In this document: positions 15,021-21,765 of the stretch, in pieces
Layout of the letters: every line of letters begins with the position of its first letter
How positions within the stretch are numbered: the stretch's first letter is position 1
Assembly: GCA_045810625.1 (NCBI GenBank)
Contig: JBJMVQ010000006.1
Location: 1-21,765 of the forward strand
Source of the DNA: JACQFZ01 sp045810625
Lineage (GTDB): Bacteria; Pseudomonadota; Gammaproteobacteria; Acidiferrobacterales; Sulfurifustaceae
Reading direction: 5' to 3'
DNA length: 21,765 nucleotides
The notes under the pieces: model-generated
Told to the model about the DNA's origin: nothing
Databases searched by the model: none
Seen by the model: only the letters and a program-made list of their open reading frames with translations
Made by a program: the position numbers and the translations under genes

Positions 15021-17120
15021 ATGGACGCACGTTGGAATTTTACAGACCCCGCGGAACTTGATCGTTTCGAGGAGACGGTCGGAAGTTTTCTGCGCGGCGA
15101 CCTCGATCCCGAGCGCTTTACCGCATTCCGCCTGCAGCAAGGCGTGTACGGTCAGCGCCAGGCGGGCGTGCACATGATCCGCATCAAGCTCCCGGGCGGA
15201 CGTTTGGTCCCGCGCCAGCTGGTCGGCATTGCCGAAGCGGTCGAGAACTTCACGGCGCATCAAATCGCGCACATCACGACCCGCCAGGACATTCAGCTGC
15301 ATCACGTCCCCACCGCGAATACGCCGGCGCTGATGCGCCACCTTGCTTCATATGGTCTGACGACGCGCGAAGCGTGCGGCAACACCGTGCGCAACATGAC
15401 GACCTGCCCGCTCGCCGGGAGCTGCCCGCGCGAGCACGTCGACGTCACGACGCATCTCGAAGGCGCGGTGAAGCGTTTCCTGCGCCACCCGCTGACGCAG
15501 CACATGCCGCGCAAGTTCAAGATCAGCTTCTCCGGCTGCGAAGCGGATTGCGCGCAGGGCACGATGCACGATCTCGCGATCGTCGCGACGCACCAGAACG
15601 GCAAGTTCGGTTTCAAGGTGATGGCGGCCGGCGGTCTCGGGCACAAGCCGCACGAAGCGCTCGTCATCGAGCCGTTCCTCGAAGAGAAAGATCTGCTGCC
15701 GTGCATGGAAGCGGTGATCTCGCTGCATCATCGCTACTCCGACCGCAAGCGGCGCGCCAAAGCGCGCGTAAAGTTCCTGGTCGACAAGTTCGGCGTCGAG
15801 GGGTTTCTCGAAAAGTATCGCGAGGAGTACGCCCGCACCAAGGCCGCGTTCATCCATCAGGAATACCCGAAGGGCGAATGGAAGTCCGGGTTGCCCGGCA
15901 TCGCACCGGGCGCCGGCGCTCCGCGCAAAGTATTTCCCATCAAGCCGGTCGGCCAAGTGGCGTTCCCGATTGGGATCAAGATCGGCGACGTGACACCGAC
16001 GCAGCTCCGCGGCCTCGCGGCGATTCTCGAACGCGAGCAGTTGCCGGATGTTCGTACGACGCAGGATCAGAATTTCATGATCGTCGGCGTGCCGCAATCG
16101 AAGGTGCCCGCGTTGCGTAGCGCACTTGCCGAAATCGGTCTCGCCGAGCCGCAACCCGGCGACGACGTTGTCGCCTGCCCGGGTACGTCCACCTGCAAGC
16201 TCGGCATCACGTCCTCGAAAATTCTCGGCGCGATGTTGAACGGCGGCTCCCACGATCTGCGCATTCGCGTGAGCGGCTGCCACAACAGTTGCGCACAGCC
16301 CGACACCGGCGACATTGGGCTTTACGGCGAAGGCCGCCGCTTGTTCGGCAAGCTCATTCCGCATTATGTGTTGCAGCTCGGCGGCAACGGCATGGCCGGC
16401 GGCACGTTGACCTTCGACGGCCCCGAGATTCCCGCGTCACGCGCGCCGGTGGCGGTGGAGCGCATCAAGGAGTCGTATCGCGTCGATCGCAACGCCGACG
16501 AGACCTTCTTCGCATGGAGCCGGCGCAAGGGCGAACAATATTTTCACGAGCTGCTCGCCGATCTCGCGAAAGTCGAGGAGGCGGACCTCGCATCGGTCCT
16601 GTCCGATCACGGCGAGGCGAGCGCGTTCAAAGTGTTCCAGTTCGGCGGCGGCGAGTGCGCCGGCGCCAATCAAGAGCAGGCGTCCGCACTCTTCTTCGAG
16701 GCGGCGTATGAGCGTACCTGCCGTAACGCATTCGGTTACGAGCATAAGTACGAAGAAGCCCTCGAATGCCAGGAGGCGGTGACGCGTTTGACCGGCCAAG
16801 CGGTATTGTTCGCGGCAACGCGTAAGACGCCGACGTTCGAGCTGAACGCGTTACCCGGCTTACTGCGGGAAGCGGTTCAGGACCGTCCGGCTCTGGCGGA
16901 TACGGCGGACGCACTGGTCCGCGCGCTCGATCAATTCCGCGCGCAGCTCGACCACGACAGCTACCAGGCGCTCGCCGCGCAGTCCGACGAGTGGATGCGC
17001 CAGGCGGCTCGCTACTGCGAATCGCGCGATCCGCTGCTCGATTTGTCGCAGTCGGTGCCGCACGGCGATCAGCGCGTGGTCGCGCCTTCCGCTCCCGAAC
17101 CGGTGCGCGCAACGGCCTGA
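15021..17120 (+). CDS. Siroheme nitrite/sulfite reductase with C-terminal extension
   Basis: A 699-residue protein with the twofold ferredoxin-like and siroheme/4Fe-4S architecture. It should reduce sulfite to sulfide or nitrite to ammonia with six electrons. Each half has its own cysteine set: Cys129/Cys135 with Cys173/Cys177 (CPLAGSC, SGCEADC), and Cys386/Cys392 with Cys420/Cys424 (CPGTSTC, SGCHNSC). In E. coli CysI only the second repeat carries the cluster. After about residue 530, some 150 residues (GGGECAGANQEQASALFFEA onward) are mostly helical and not part of the standard reductase fold; I do not recognise them. The start is ATG at 15021, with GTG at 15018 as an alternative; the ribosome site is weak. 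No flavoprotein, ferredoxin or siroheme synthase gene is nearby. Divergent cysB suggests assimilatory sulfite reduction, but nitrite cannot be excluded. Confidence 0.88.
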   Translation: MDARWNFTDPAELDRFEETVGSFLRGDLDPERFTAFRLQQGVYGQRQAGVHMIRIKLPGGRLVPRQLVGIAEAVENFTAHQIAHITTRQDIQLHHVPTANTPALMRHLASYGLTTREACGNTVRNMTTCPLAGSCPREHVDVTTHLEGAVKRFLRHPLTQHMPRKFKISFSGCEADCAQGTMHDLAIVATHQNGKFGFKVMAAGGLGHKPHEALVIEPFLEEKDLLPCMEAVISLHHRYSDRKRRAKARVKFLVDKFGVEGFLEKYREEYARTKAAFIHQEYPKGEWKSGLPGIAPGAGAPRKVFPIKPVGQVAFPIGIKIGDVTPTQLRGLAAILEREQLPDVRTTQDQNFMIVGVPQSKVPALRSALAEIGLAEPQPGDDVVACPGTSTCKLGITSSKILGAMLNGGSHDLRIRVSGCHNSCAQPDTGDIGLYGEGRRLFGKLIPHYVLQLGGNGMAGGTLTFDGPEIPASRAPVAVERIKESYRVDRNADETFFAWSRRKGEQYFHELLADLAKVEEADLASVLSDHGEASAFKVFQFGGGECAGANQEQASALFFEAAYERTCRNAFGYEHKYEEALECQEAVTRLTGQAVLFAATRKTPTFELNALPGLLREAVQDRPALADTADALVRALDQFRAQLDHDSYQALAAQSDEWMRQAARYCESRDPLLDLSQSVPHGDQRVVAPSAPEPVRATA

Positions 17121-17148
17121 GGTCCTTCCGCTTTACACCCTCGACTCC

Positions 17149-17178
17149 TTCTCTCTCCCGCCTCGGCGGGAGAGAGAA
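17149..17178. repeat. Perfect 14-bp inverted repeat (dispersed element, copy A)
   Basis: ttctctctcccgcc and ggcgggagagagaa pair perfectly around a two-base centre. It starts 28 bases after the reductase stop and could act as a terminator, though no U-tract follows. Its C/T-rich arm is the same type as the element at 17303-17330. Confidence 0.7.
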
Positions 17179-17205
17179 GCGAGTGCGCCGAAGGCGTGCC
17201 CCAAA

Positions 17206-17330
17206 TTCTCCCTCTCCTTATTAGGGAGACGGCAGGGGTGAGGGTGAAGTGACAGGTCTGGGCCAAGCGCAGAGTGCCGGAGGCCGCTACCCTCACCCTC
17301 ATTCCCTCTCCCGCCTACGCGGGAGAGGGA
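17206..17330. repeat. Dispersed element copies in inverted arrangement (copy B)
   Basis: A second palindrome pairs tccctctcccgc (17303-17314) with gcgggagaggga (17319-17330) around a four-base loop, preceded by accctcaccctc (17289-17300). An inverted partner of that motif, ggggtgagggtg, lies near 17234-17246, after ctccctctccttattagggag. Together with 17149-17178 they fill most of the 258-base gap between the reductase and aroE. This is typical of multi-copy intergenic repeats in proteobacteria. Confidence 0.6.
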
Positions 17331-17378
17331 GGCGAGCCGACGCGCGCGCAGTGCACGCGCGTCTAGTAATATCTGGCG

Positions 17379-18224
17379 ATGTCCGATCCCTTCGATTTCG
17401 AAAAAATCGACCGCTACGCGGTAATGGGTAATCCGGTCGCGCACAGCAAGTCGCCGGTGATCCATCAGCACTTCGCGCGGCAGTTTCGGCATCGCATCGA
17501 ATACCTGGCAATTCAGGTCGATCCGGGCGGCTTCACGCAAGCGGTCGAGCAGTTCCGCGCAAGCGGCGGCAAGGGCTTGAACGTCACCGTTCCGTTCAAG
17601 CTCGAAGCGTTTCGGCTCGCGGACAGCTTGAGCGAGCGCGCCAAGATCGCCGGCGCGGTAAACACGCTCCGGTTCGAGCGCGACGATAAAATCTTCGGGG
17701 ACAACACCGACGGCATCGGTCTCGTCCACGATATCGAGCGCAATCTTCAAGTGCCGATCAAGGGCAAGCAGGTGCTGATTCTCGGAGCCGGCGGCGCGGT
17801 GCGCGGTATTCTCGGTCCGCTGCTCAAGCACCACCCGGCGCGCGTCGTGGTCGCCAATCGGACGGTCGGAAAGGCGCGCGACATCGTTGAAACATTCGGG
17901 GAGCAGGCGCCGGTCGAGGCGTGCGGCTTTGCCGACCTCCGCGGCAAGCACTTCGATATCGTGATCAACGGCACGAGCGCGAGCCTCAAGGGCGAAATGC
18001 CGGAGCTGCCGCCGACGCTCTACACACGGGAATCGGTCGCGTACGACCTGATGTATGGCGACCAGGCGACGTCGTTCATGGAGTGGTCGGTGCTGCACGG
18101 CGCCGCGCGAGTCACCGACGGGCTCGGCATGCTGGTCGAGCAGGCGGCCGAATCGTACTTCGTGTGGCGCGGCGTCCGTCCGGAGACGAAGCTCGTCATC
18201 GCGGCGCTGCGCCGGGGCAGTTAA
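17379..18224 (+). CDS. aroE: Shikimate dehydrogenase
   Basis: A 281-residue NADPH-dependent enzyme that reduces 3-dehydroshikimate to shikimate in aromatic amino acid synthesis. Substrate-binding AHSKSPVIH (21-29) holds Ser23 and Ser25; the catalytic Lys74 is in NVTVPFK, and Asp111 is in DNTDGIG. The nucleotide site has GAGGAVRG (136-143) and NRT (160-162), the latter favouring NADPH. GMLVEQAAESYFVWRG is the usual C-terminal block. The ATG at 17379 gives the family N terminus. It stands alone between repeats, with no shikimate pathway partner in the window. Confidence 0.96.
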   Translation: MSDPFDFEKIDRYAVMGNPVAHSKSPVIHQHFARQFRHRIEYLAIQVDPGGFTQAVEQFRASGGKGLNVTVPFKLEAFRLADSLSERAKIAGAVNTLRFERDDKIFGDNTDGIGLVHDIERNLQVPIKGKQVLILGAGGAVRGILGPLLKHHPARVVVANRTVGKARDIVETFGEQAPVEACGFADLRGKHFDIVINGTSASLKGEMPELPPTLYTRESVAYDLMYGDQATSFMEWSVLHGAARVTDGLGMLVEQAAESYFVWRGVRPETKLVIAALRRGS

Positions 18225-18262
18225 GCATGAGCCGCGTGCGGCCCGCCCAGGCCGTTGTTTGT

Positions 18263-18289
18263 CCCGGATTCCGCTTCGCTCCATCCGGG
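18263..18289. repeat. REP-like palindrome
   Basis: CCCGGAT (18263-18269) and ATCCGGG (18283-18289) flank ccgcttcgctcc. The sequence with its gtagc-like flank resembles short dispersed extragenic palindromes found in many proteobacteria. It lies 38 bases after the aroE stop. Confidence 0.55.
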
Positions 18290-18340
18290 CTACCGCTCGA
18301 CGATTTGACCCCCGAGCTCTCGTAGCCTAGTTGAGCCACC

Positions 18341-18434
18341 TAGCCTGCATGCAGGCGCGTGCGGTGCTGCGCAGGATGCGCGAATGCTCGCGAAGCGCAG
18401 GGACGGGGGAGAGCGGCCGCCGAAAATCCAGGAA
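18341..18434 (+). repeat. ~92-bp direct repeat, copy 1
   Basis: Starts tagcctg and ends tccaggaa. A 42-base core (18364-18405) is identical to copy 2 at 18570-18611. The core contains an imperfect palindrome with outer arms ctgcgc/gcgcag and inner arms cgcg/cgcg. The flanks show a few substitutions and indels relative to copy 2. Confidence 0.75.
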
Positions 18435-18547
18435 ATATCGGGATCAATTTTCCTTGCACGCGCTTCGAGCCATTCGCCGCGAACTCGTCCGGTTACCTGG
18501 TTGTTGTCATTTCACGCGCGGAGAAATGGTGCGGCCTATAGTGGTCG

Positions 18548-18639
18548 TAGCCTGAATGGAGGCGCCGCAGTGCTGCGCAGGATGCGCGAATGCTCGCGAA
18601 GCGCAGGGACGCGCGCGAGCGGCCGCCGAAATCCAGGAA
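18548..18639 (+). repeat. ~92-bp direct repeat, copy 2
   Basis: Starts tagcctg and ends tccaggaa, in the same orientation as copy 1 and 207 bases downstream. The identical 42-base core is at 18570-18611, and gagcggccgccgaaa is also shared. The conserved hairpin potential suggests an RNA or a mobile palindromic element rather than a protein-coding repeat. Confidence 0.75.
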
Positions 18640-18728
18640 GACCTTCGCGCCTGCCTCGCCACGTCCCGGCACCAGCGACCCGAACATCGTTGCGTGCAAC
18701 CGGGCGTCCACCCCGCCGACGTTCGTGC

Positions 18729-18757
18729 TTGGGGTCCGCCGCTTGGCAACGTATGAT
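18729..18757 (+). promoter_or_regulatory. Candidate sigma70 promoter of corA
   Basis: TATGAT (18752-18757) is a five-of-six -10 match. TTGGGG (18729-18734) lies 17 bases upstream as a weak -35. It is 28 bases before the corA ATG, and GGAG at 18774-18777 is a fitting ribosome site. Confidence 0.4.
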
Positions 18758-18785
18758 TCCTCCGCCGCGTGACGGAGACGCTTGC

Positions 18786-19751
18786 ATGCTCGTCAATTGT
18801 GTCGCGTATCAAGAAGGCCGCGCGATCGCCGAGATCGATCCGTGCGAGATCTCCGCGTATGTAAACCGGCCGGAATGTTTCGTCTGGGTGGCGCTGCGGG
18901 ATGCGACCGACGCGGAGCTCGCTCAGATGCAGCACGAGTTTGCGCTTCCCGACCTCGCCGTCGAAGACGCGCGCCACGGCCATCAACGTCCGAAGATCGA
19001 GGAGTACGGCAACTCGCTATTCGTCGTGCTGCGCACGGTCGAGATGAACGGCGCGGAGGTGCATACGGGCGAGATGCATATCTTCGTCGGACGCAACTAC
19101 GTGCTTTCGGTGCGTAACCGCACCGAGCGCGGGTTCCAGGACGTGCGCAAACGCACCGAGCGCGAGCCGGAGCTACTACGCCACGGCGCGGGCTACGTGC
19201 TGTATGCGCTCATGGATGCCGCGGTCGACCGGTACTTCCCGATCCTGGACGCGCTCGAAACCGAGCTCGAAAGCATCGAGCAGAAGATCTTTGCCGACCA
19301 GTCGCCGCGCGGCAATATCGAGGCACTCTACAACCTGAAGCAGAAGCTGATGACGTTGAAACACGCCGTCGGCCCGCTGCTCGAAGCGGTCGGCCGACTG
19401 TTCGGTGGGCGCGTGCCGGGAGTGTGCGCGGGCATGGGGGACTACTTTCGCGATATCTACGATCACCTGATCCGGCTGAATCAGACGATCGACGCCAGCC
19501 GCGAAATGCTGACGACCGCAATTTCGGTCAACCTCTCGCTCATCACGCTGCAGGAAGGCGAGGTGACCAAGCGCCTGGCCGCTTACGGTGCGCTCGTCGC
19601 GGTGCCGACGATGATCGGCGGTATTTATGGGATGAACTTCCAGCACATGCCCGAGCTGCATTGGCAATTCGGCTATCCGTTCGCGCTGCTGGTCATGTTC
19701 GGCATCGACGCGTTTTTATTCTGGCGTTTCCGGCGGGCGGGGTGGTTGTAG
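18786..19751 (+). CDS. corA: CorA family magnesium/divalent cation transporter
   Basis: A 321-residue channel protein for Mg2+ (also Co2+ and Ni2+ in relatives). The cytoplasmic N-terminal domain contains FALPDLAVEDARHGHQRPK and FVGRNYVLSVR, followed by a long helical region. Two C-terminal membrane helices flank the signature YGMNFQHMPELHW (GMN at 282-284), and the chain ends in a basic RFRRAGWL. The ATG at 18786 has a GGAG ribosome site and matches the family N terminus; an upstream extension to 18384 runs through the repeats and is rejected. It is monocistronic and convergent with the capsule gene. Confidence 0.95.
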   Translation: MLVNCVAYQEGRAIAEIDPCEISAYVNRPECFVWVALRDATDAELAQMQHEFALPDLAVEDARHGHQRPKIEEYGNSLFVVLRTVEMNGAEVHTGEMHIFVGRNYVLSVRNRTERGFQDVRKRTEREPELLRHGAGYVLYALMDAAVDRYFPILDALETELESIEQKIFADQSPRGNIEALYNLKQKLMTLKHAVGPLLEAVGRLFGGRVPGVCAGMGDYFRDIYDHLIRLNQTIDASREMLTTAISVNLSLITLQEGEVTKRLAAYGALVAVPTMIGGIYGMNFQHMPELHWQFGYPFALLVMFGIDAFLFWRFRRAGWL

Positions 19752-19768
19752 CGCTTCGCGATTGGGGG

Positions 19769-19794
19769 GATCAGCCGTGCACCGGCGGCTGATC
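19769..19794. terminator. Hairpin downstream of corA
   Basis: GATCAGCCG (19769-19777) pairs perfectly with CGGCTGATC (19786-19794) around an 8-base loop, 17 bases after the corA stop. No long U-tract follows. It lies between convergent genes and may end corA transcription. The rest of the gap to 19920 shows nothing clear. Confidence 0.5.
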
Positions 19795-19920
19795 GCGAAC
19801 CGGCGTCTCGATGCATAGAAGCGCACCCCACCTTCGCACTCCCCGCGCTTTTGTGCGAGCAGCGCGCTTTGTGACCTAACCGCGATTCGCGCGCGACGCG
19901 CAACGCCTACTCGTGCGACC

Positions 19921-21294
19921 CTACCGCGTCTCGGCAGGATCGAGGGCCTCCGCGAAGGCCGGCATCCGCTCATCAGCGGAGGGCGCCGCGCTCGCCTGCG
20001 CGTGTTCGTCCCCTGGTTCCGACGGTAACGCGGTAGCTTTGTTGAAATCGGCGGCGAGACCGAGTGGGTACCGCTCCTGACGTCCGAGATCGGCGGGAAG
20101 TGGCGGTGGCGACAGCGGGAACCGCCCGTAGAAACTGCCGTTCAACTGCGTGGTTGTGATCAGATAGTTTCGAAACTTCCTATGCAGCTGCGGCGAAATA
20201 GTGCCCGGTTTTTTCCAGAAATCTTCCAGCGGTCGCTGACAAGTCAGCCCCTCGATGTCGTAGAAGGCGTCGCCCATCACCTTCAGCGGCACACCGTGCA
20301 GCAACGCCGACAATCCTACGGTGCTGTTGATCAACACGACACCGCGTGCGTGGTCGAGGCAGGACGGCAAGTGCAAGTCGTGTCCGTAATAAACGCGCTC
20401 TTCGATTCCTTTCGCGGCTGCGGAATCGCGGATGAACTTCCCGTAATGCCGATGACCGCGGTCCATCGGGTGGTGCTTGAAGACGAGCAGCGTGTCCTTC
20501 GGTGCATGCTCCGCGAACGAGGACAACACTTCGTGGATGAAATCGCGCGTGTCCGCATAATTGCTGTGAATGCGAAGCTGACTGTCCACGCATGTTTGCA
20601 GCGGCACCAAAAAGTAACGACGCCGAAGCTCTTGTGTGAGCCGCCGCGTCAACTGTCGGTCGCGCGGACGGTATAGCAGCTTGCGAGCGCCGGCGAGAAG
20701 CCATTTTGCACCTTCGCTGAACGGATTGAACGACCGATGATGCTCGTAGTGCGGGTAGTACCAGCGAAACAGCAGGCCGAACGTGTAGTAGAGAGCGGCG
20801 CTTAACGCCATCTCGAAAAAGCTCGCGCACGCCGGTGCACGCGCGGGCTCGTCCGAATGCAGGCGGCGCAGGTAGAAGTGCGGATCGCGCGGAACCGAGC
20901 TGAAGGCGTTCACGCCTCCCTGTTCGAGCGTCACGTAGTCCGGGCGGATGTAGCCTTCTTCGAAGACCATGACCGGTATACGCAGCTGCCGGCAGGTTTC
21001 GATTGCCAGCCGGTGATACGGCCGGCAGTCGTTGTAGAGATAGACGCGCGCAATTCGGCGTTCGATGAGAAAACGGCGCAGGTAATCGGGCCAGTCCTGT
21101 CGCGGGCCGCGAAAGTCGACGACGTTACCGTACGGATAGAAAAACCAGTCACCGCCGTTGAGGTTGATTTTCCAGACGTCCGCTCCGTGTTGTTCCAGCC
21201 ATTCGGTAAAACGGCGGAAAAACGCTCCCATCGGTCCTTGGAGCAGCAGTATCTGCTCTCCGGGCAGGACCCGCACTTCTACGTGGCTTGCCAT
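19921..21294 (-). CDS. KpsS/LipB-like capsular polysaccharide Kdo transferase
   Basis: A 457-residue protein of the capsule polysaccharide biosynthesis/export family. Diagnostic blocks are LLLQGPMGAFFRRF (16-29), FEEGYIRPDYVTLEQGGVN (111-129), FKHHPMDRGHRHYG (272-285) and INSTVGLSALLHGVPLKVMG (322-341), then DAFYDIEGLT. Family members such as KpsS add the first beta-Kdo residues to the lipid anchor of group 2 capsules. A hydrophobic segment near 160-180 may associate with the membrane. The last ~60 residues (after 394) are Pro/Ala/Glu-rich and look disordered. The ATG at 21294 is chosen because the conserved part starts there and AGAGG lies just upstream; an earlier start at 21363 adds 23 basic residues. 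No other kps gene is in view. Confidence 0.88.
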   Translation of the reverse strand: MASHVEVRVLPGEQILLLQGPMGAFFRRFTEWLEQHGADVWKINLNGGDWFFYPYGNVVDFRGPRQDWPDYLRRFLIERRIARVYLYNDCRPYHRLAIETCRQLRIPVMVFEEGYIRPDYVTLEQGGVNAFSSVPRDPHFYLRRLHSDEPARAPACASFFEMALSAALYYTFGLLFRWYYPHYEHHRSFNPFSEGAKWLLAGARKLLYRPRDRQLTRRLTQELRRRYFLVPLQTCVDSQLRIHSNYADTRDFIHEVLSSFAEHAPKDTLLVFKHHPMDRGHRHYGKFIRDSAAAKGIEERVYYGHDLHLPSCLDHARGVVLINSTVGLSALLHGVPLKVMGDAFYDIEGLTCQRPLEDFWKKPGTISPQLHRKFRNYLITTTQLNGSFYGRFPLSPPPLPADLGRQERYPLGLAADFNKATALPSEPGDEHAQASAAPSADERMPAFAEALDPAETR

Positions 21295-21558
21295 AAACCT
21301 CTTTCTCCCCGACAACCGGGGACGAGCGGCAGGTGAGCGGGCCCGCCGCTGGCTCGTAGTCACTATTTACTATGTATGCACCGATCGCTTTCGCGACCTT
21401 CCCCACTATGAACCGGTTCTGAGATGGCACTTTCCGCCATGTTCTTAGCCTCGTCCGGTTTGCTAGTATTTCGCCGCGCTAGGATAGTGGTTTTTATTTT
21501 TCCTCGCTAGCCGGTTCTCAACGACAACGTCGCACAACAGAGTGGGAAGGATGACGTG
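21295..21558. other. Upstream region of the capsule gene
   Basis: A 264-base non-coding stretch, AT-richer than its surroundings around 21361-21385 and 21466-21505. It contains a perfect 10-bp palindrome GAACCGGTTC (21410-21419), a possible operator. On the plus strand TTGCTA (21460-21465) and GATAGT (21483-21488) are four-of-six sigma70 matches with a 17-base spacer and could drive the small ORF that follows. Confidence 0.35.
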
Positions 21559-21741
21559 ATGCACAATGCCCTTGCCCATGCGTTGAACACCGCAGCGCAT
21601 CGCGCGCCAGGAATTCGAACTAGAAACATTCCAGCGGGCAACCTGCCGCGCGATCTTGCGCGTGATCTGACAGACCCTGCCGGCTTGAGCCCTCAAGGAC
21701 GAAATGAAGCGACCGGCTTAGTACCGGTGCTCGTCGCGTGA
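21559..21741 (+). CDS. Possible 60-residue hypothetical protein
   Basis: A 60-codon frame starting ATG at 21559, with a good Shine-Dalgarno (GGAAGG at 21545-21550, 8-base spacer) and a weak promoter about 70 bases upstream. The peptide is polar with basic and acidic residues (NLPRDLARDLTDPAGLSP) and no recognised domain, signal or membrane helix. A competing minus-strand frame overlaps it. The ribosome site is the only real support. Confidence 0.35.
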   Translation: MHNALAHALNTAAHRAPGIRTRNIPAGNLPRDLARDLTDPAGLSPQGRNEATGLVPVLVA

Positions 21742-21765
21742 AGCGCAGCGGTTTCGAAATCCAAC

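Larger units (their letters stand above)
18225..18785. other. Repeat-rich intergenic region between aroE and corA
   Basis: About 560 bases without a credible gene. It holds a REP-like palindrome (18263-18289), two copies of a ~92-bp element (18341-18434 and 18548-18639) and a probable corA promoter (18729-18757). Open frames through it are low-complexity and Arg/Pro/Ser-rich, as expected from GC-rich non-coding DNA. Confidence 0.6.

Noticed and set aside
15348..16364. 338-codon minus-strand frame across the siroheme reductase
   Set aside because: Antisense shadow of a gene with clear cofactor motifs.
17133..18284. 383-codon minus-strand frame across aroE
   Set aside because: aroE on the plus strand has all catalytic residues; the antisense frame also runs through the palindromic repeats.
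18341..18639. CRISPR array
   Set aside because: Only two copies, far too long for CRISPR repeats, with a single 113-base gap and no cas genes.
18384..18785. Upstream extension of corA by about 134 codons
   Set aside because: It runs through both direct repeats, is Arg/Pro/Ser-rich, and a good ribosome site and family N terminus lie at 18786.

Overview
The window is a GC-rich bacterial chromosome segment, densely coded, with 18 intact protein genes that I can support, one decayed gene and two doubtful small ORFs. The run yicC-gmk-rpoZ-spoT-ridA-recG-ubiA, together with a full-length CysB regulator and E. coli-like UbiA, CorA and RidA proteins, points to a gammaproteobacterium. An environmental or sulfur-metabolising lineage is a guess from the siroheme reductase type and the gene mix. 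I see no rRNA, tRNA, CRISPR array, integrase or transposase.

Layout. Bases 1-193 are a non-coding tail with a 10-bp inverted repeat. 194-2082 (minus) is a two-gene signalling operon: a soluble Ser/Thr protein kinase and a PP2C phosphatase joined by an ATGA overlap. 2204-10457 (plus) is the housekeeping block: yicC, gmk, rpoZ, the bifunctional (p)ppGpp enzyme, a broken lipoprotein gene, ridA, recG and ubiA. 10496-12683 is an ion and stress group: a CaCA-type exchanger (plus) meeting a terC-uspA operon (minus). 12770-13906 holds an alpha/beta hydrolase and a DUF486 membrane protein. 13936-17120 is a sulfur unit: cysB (minus) divergent from a large siroheme nitrite/sulfite reductase (plus). 17379-19751 holds aroE and corA, separated by repeat-rich DNA. 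19921-21294 (minus) is a KpsS/LipB-like capsule glycosyltransferase. The last 470 bases are mostly non-coding with one possible 60-residue ORF.

How the genes work together. Guanylate kinase, omega subunit and the (p)ppGpp synthetase/hydrolase link guanine nucleotide supply, RNA polymerase and the stringent response. CysB probably controls the reductase across the shared 100-bp promoter region. TerC, the universal stress protein and the cation exchanger look like an ion or envelope stress neighbourhood.

Most notable observations: a 27-codon ORF that bridges yicC and gmk with ATGA overlaps at both ends; an 80-base out-of-frame overlap between rpoZ and spoT; a lipoprotein pseudogene with a frameshift and an in-frame TAG; a siroheme reductase with complete cysteine motifs in both halves plus an unassigned C-terminal region; and a duplicated ~92-bp hairpin element upstream of corA. 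I did not find a convincing wholly new multi-gene system.
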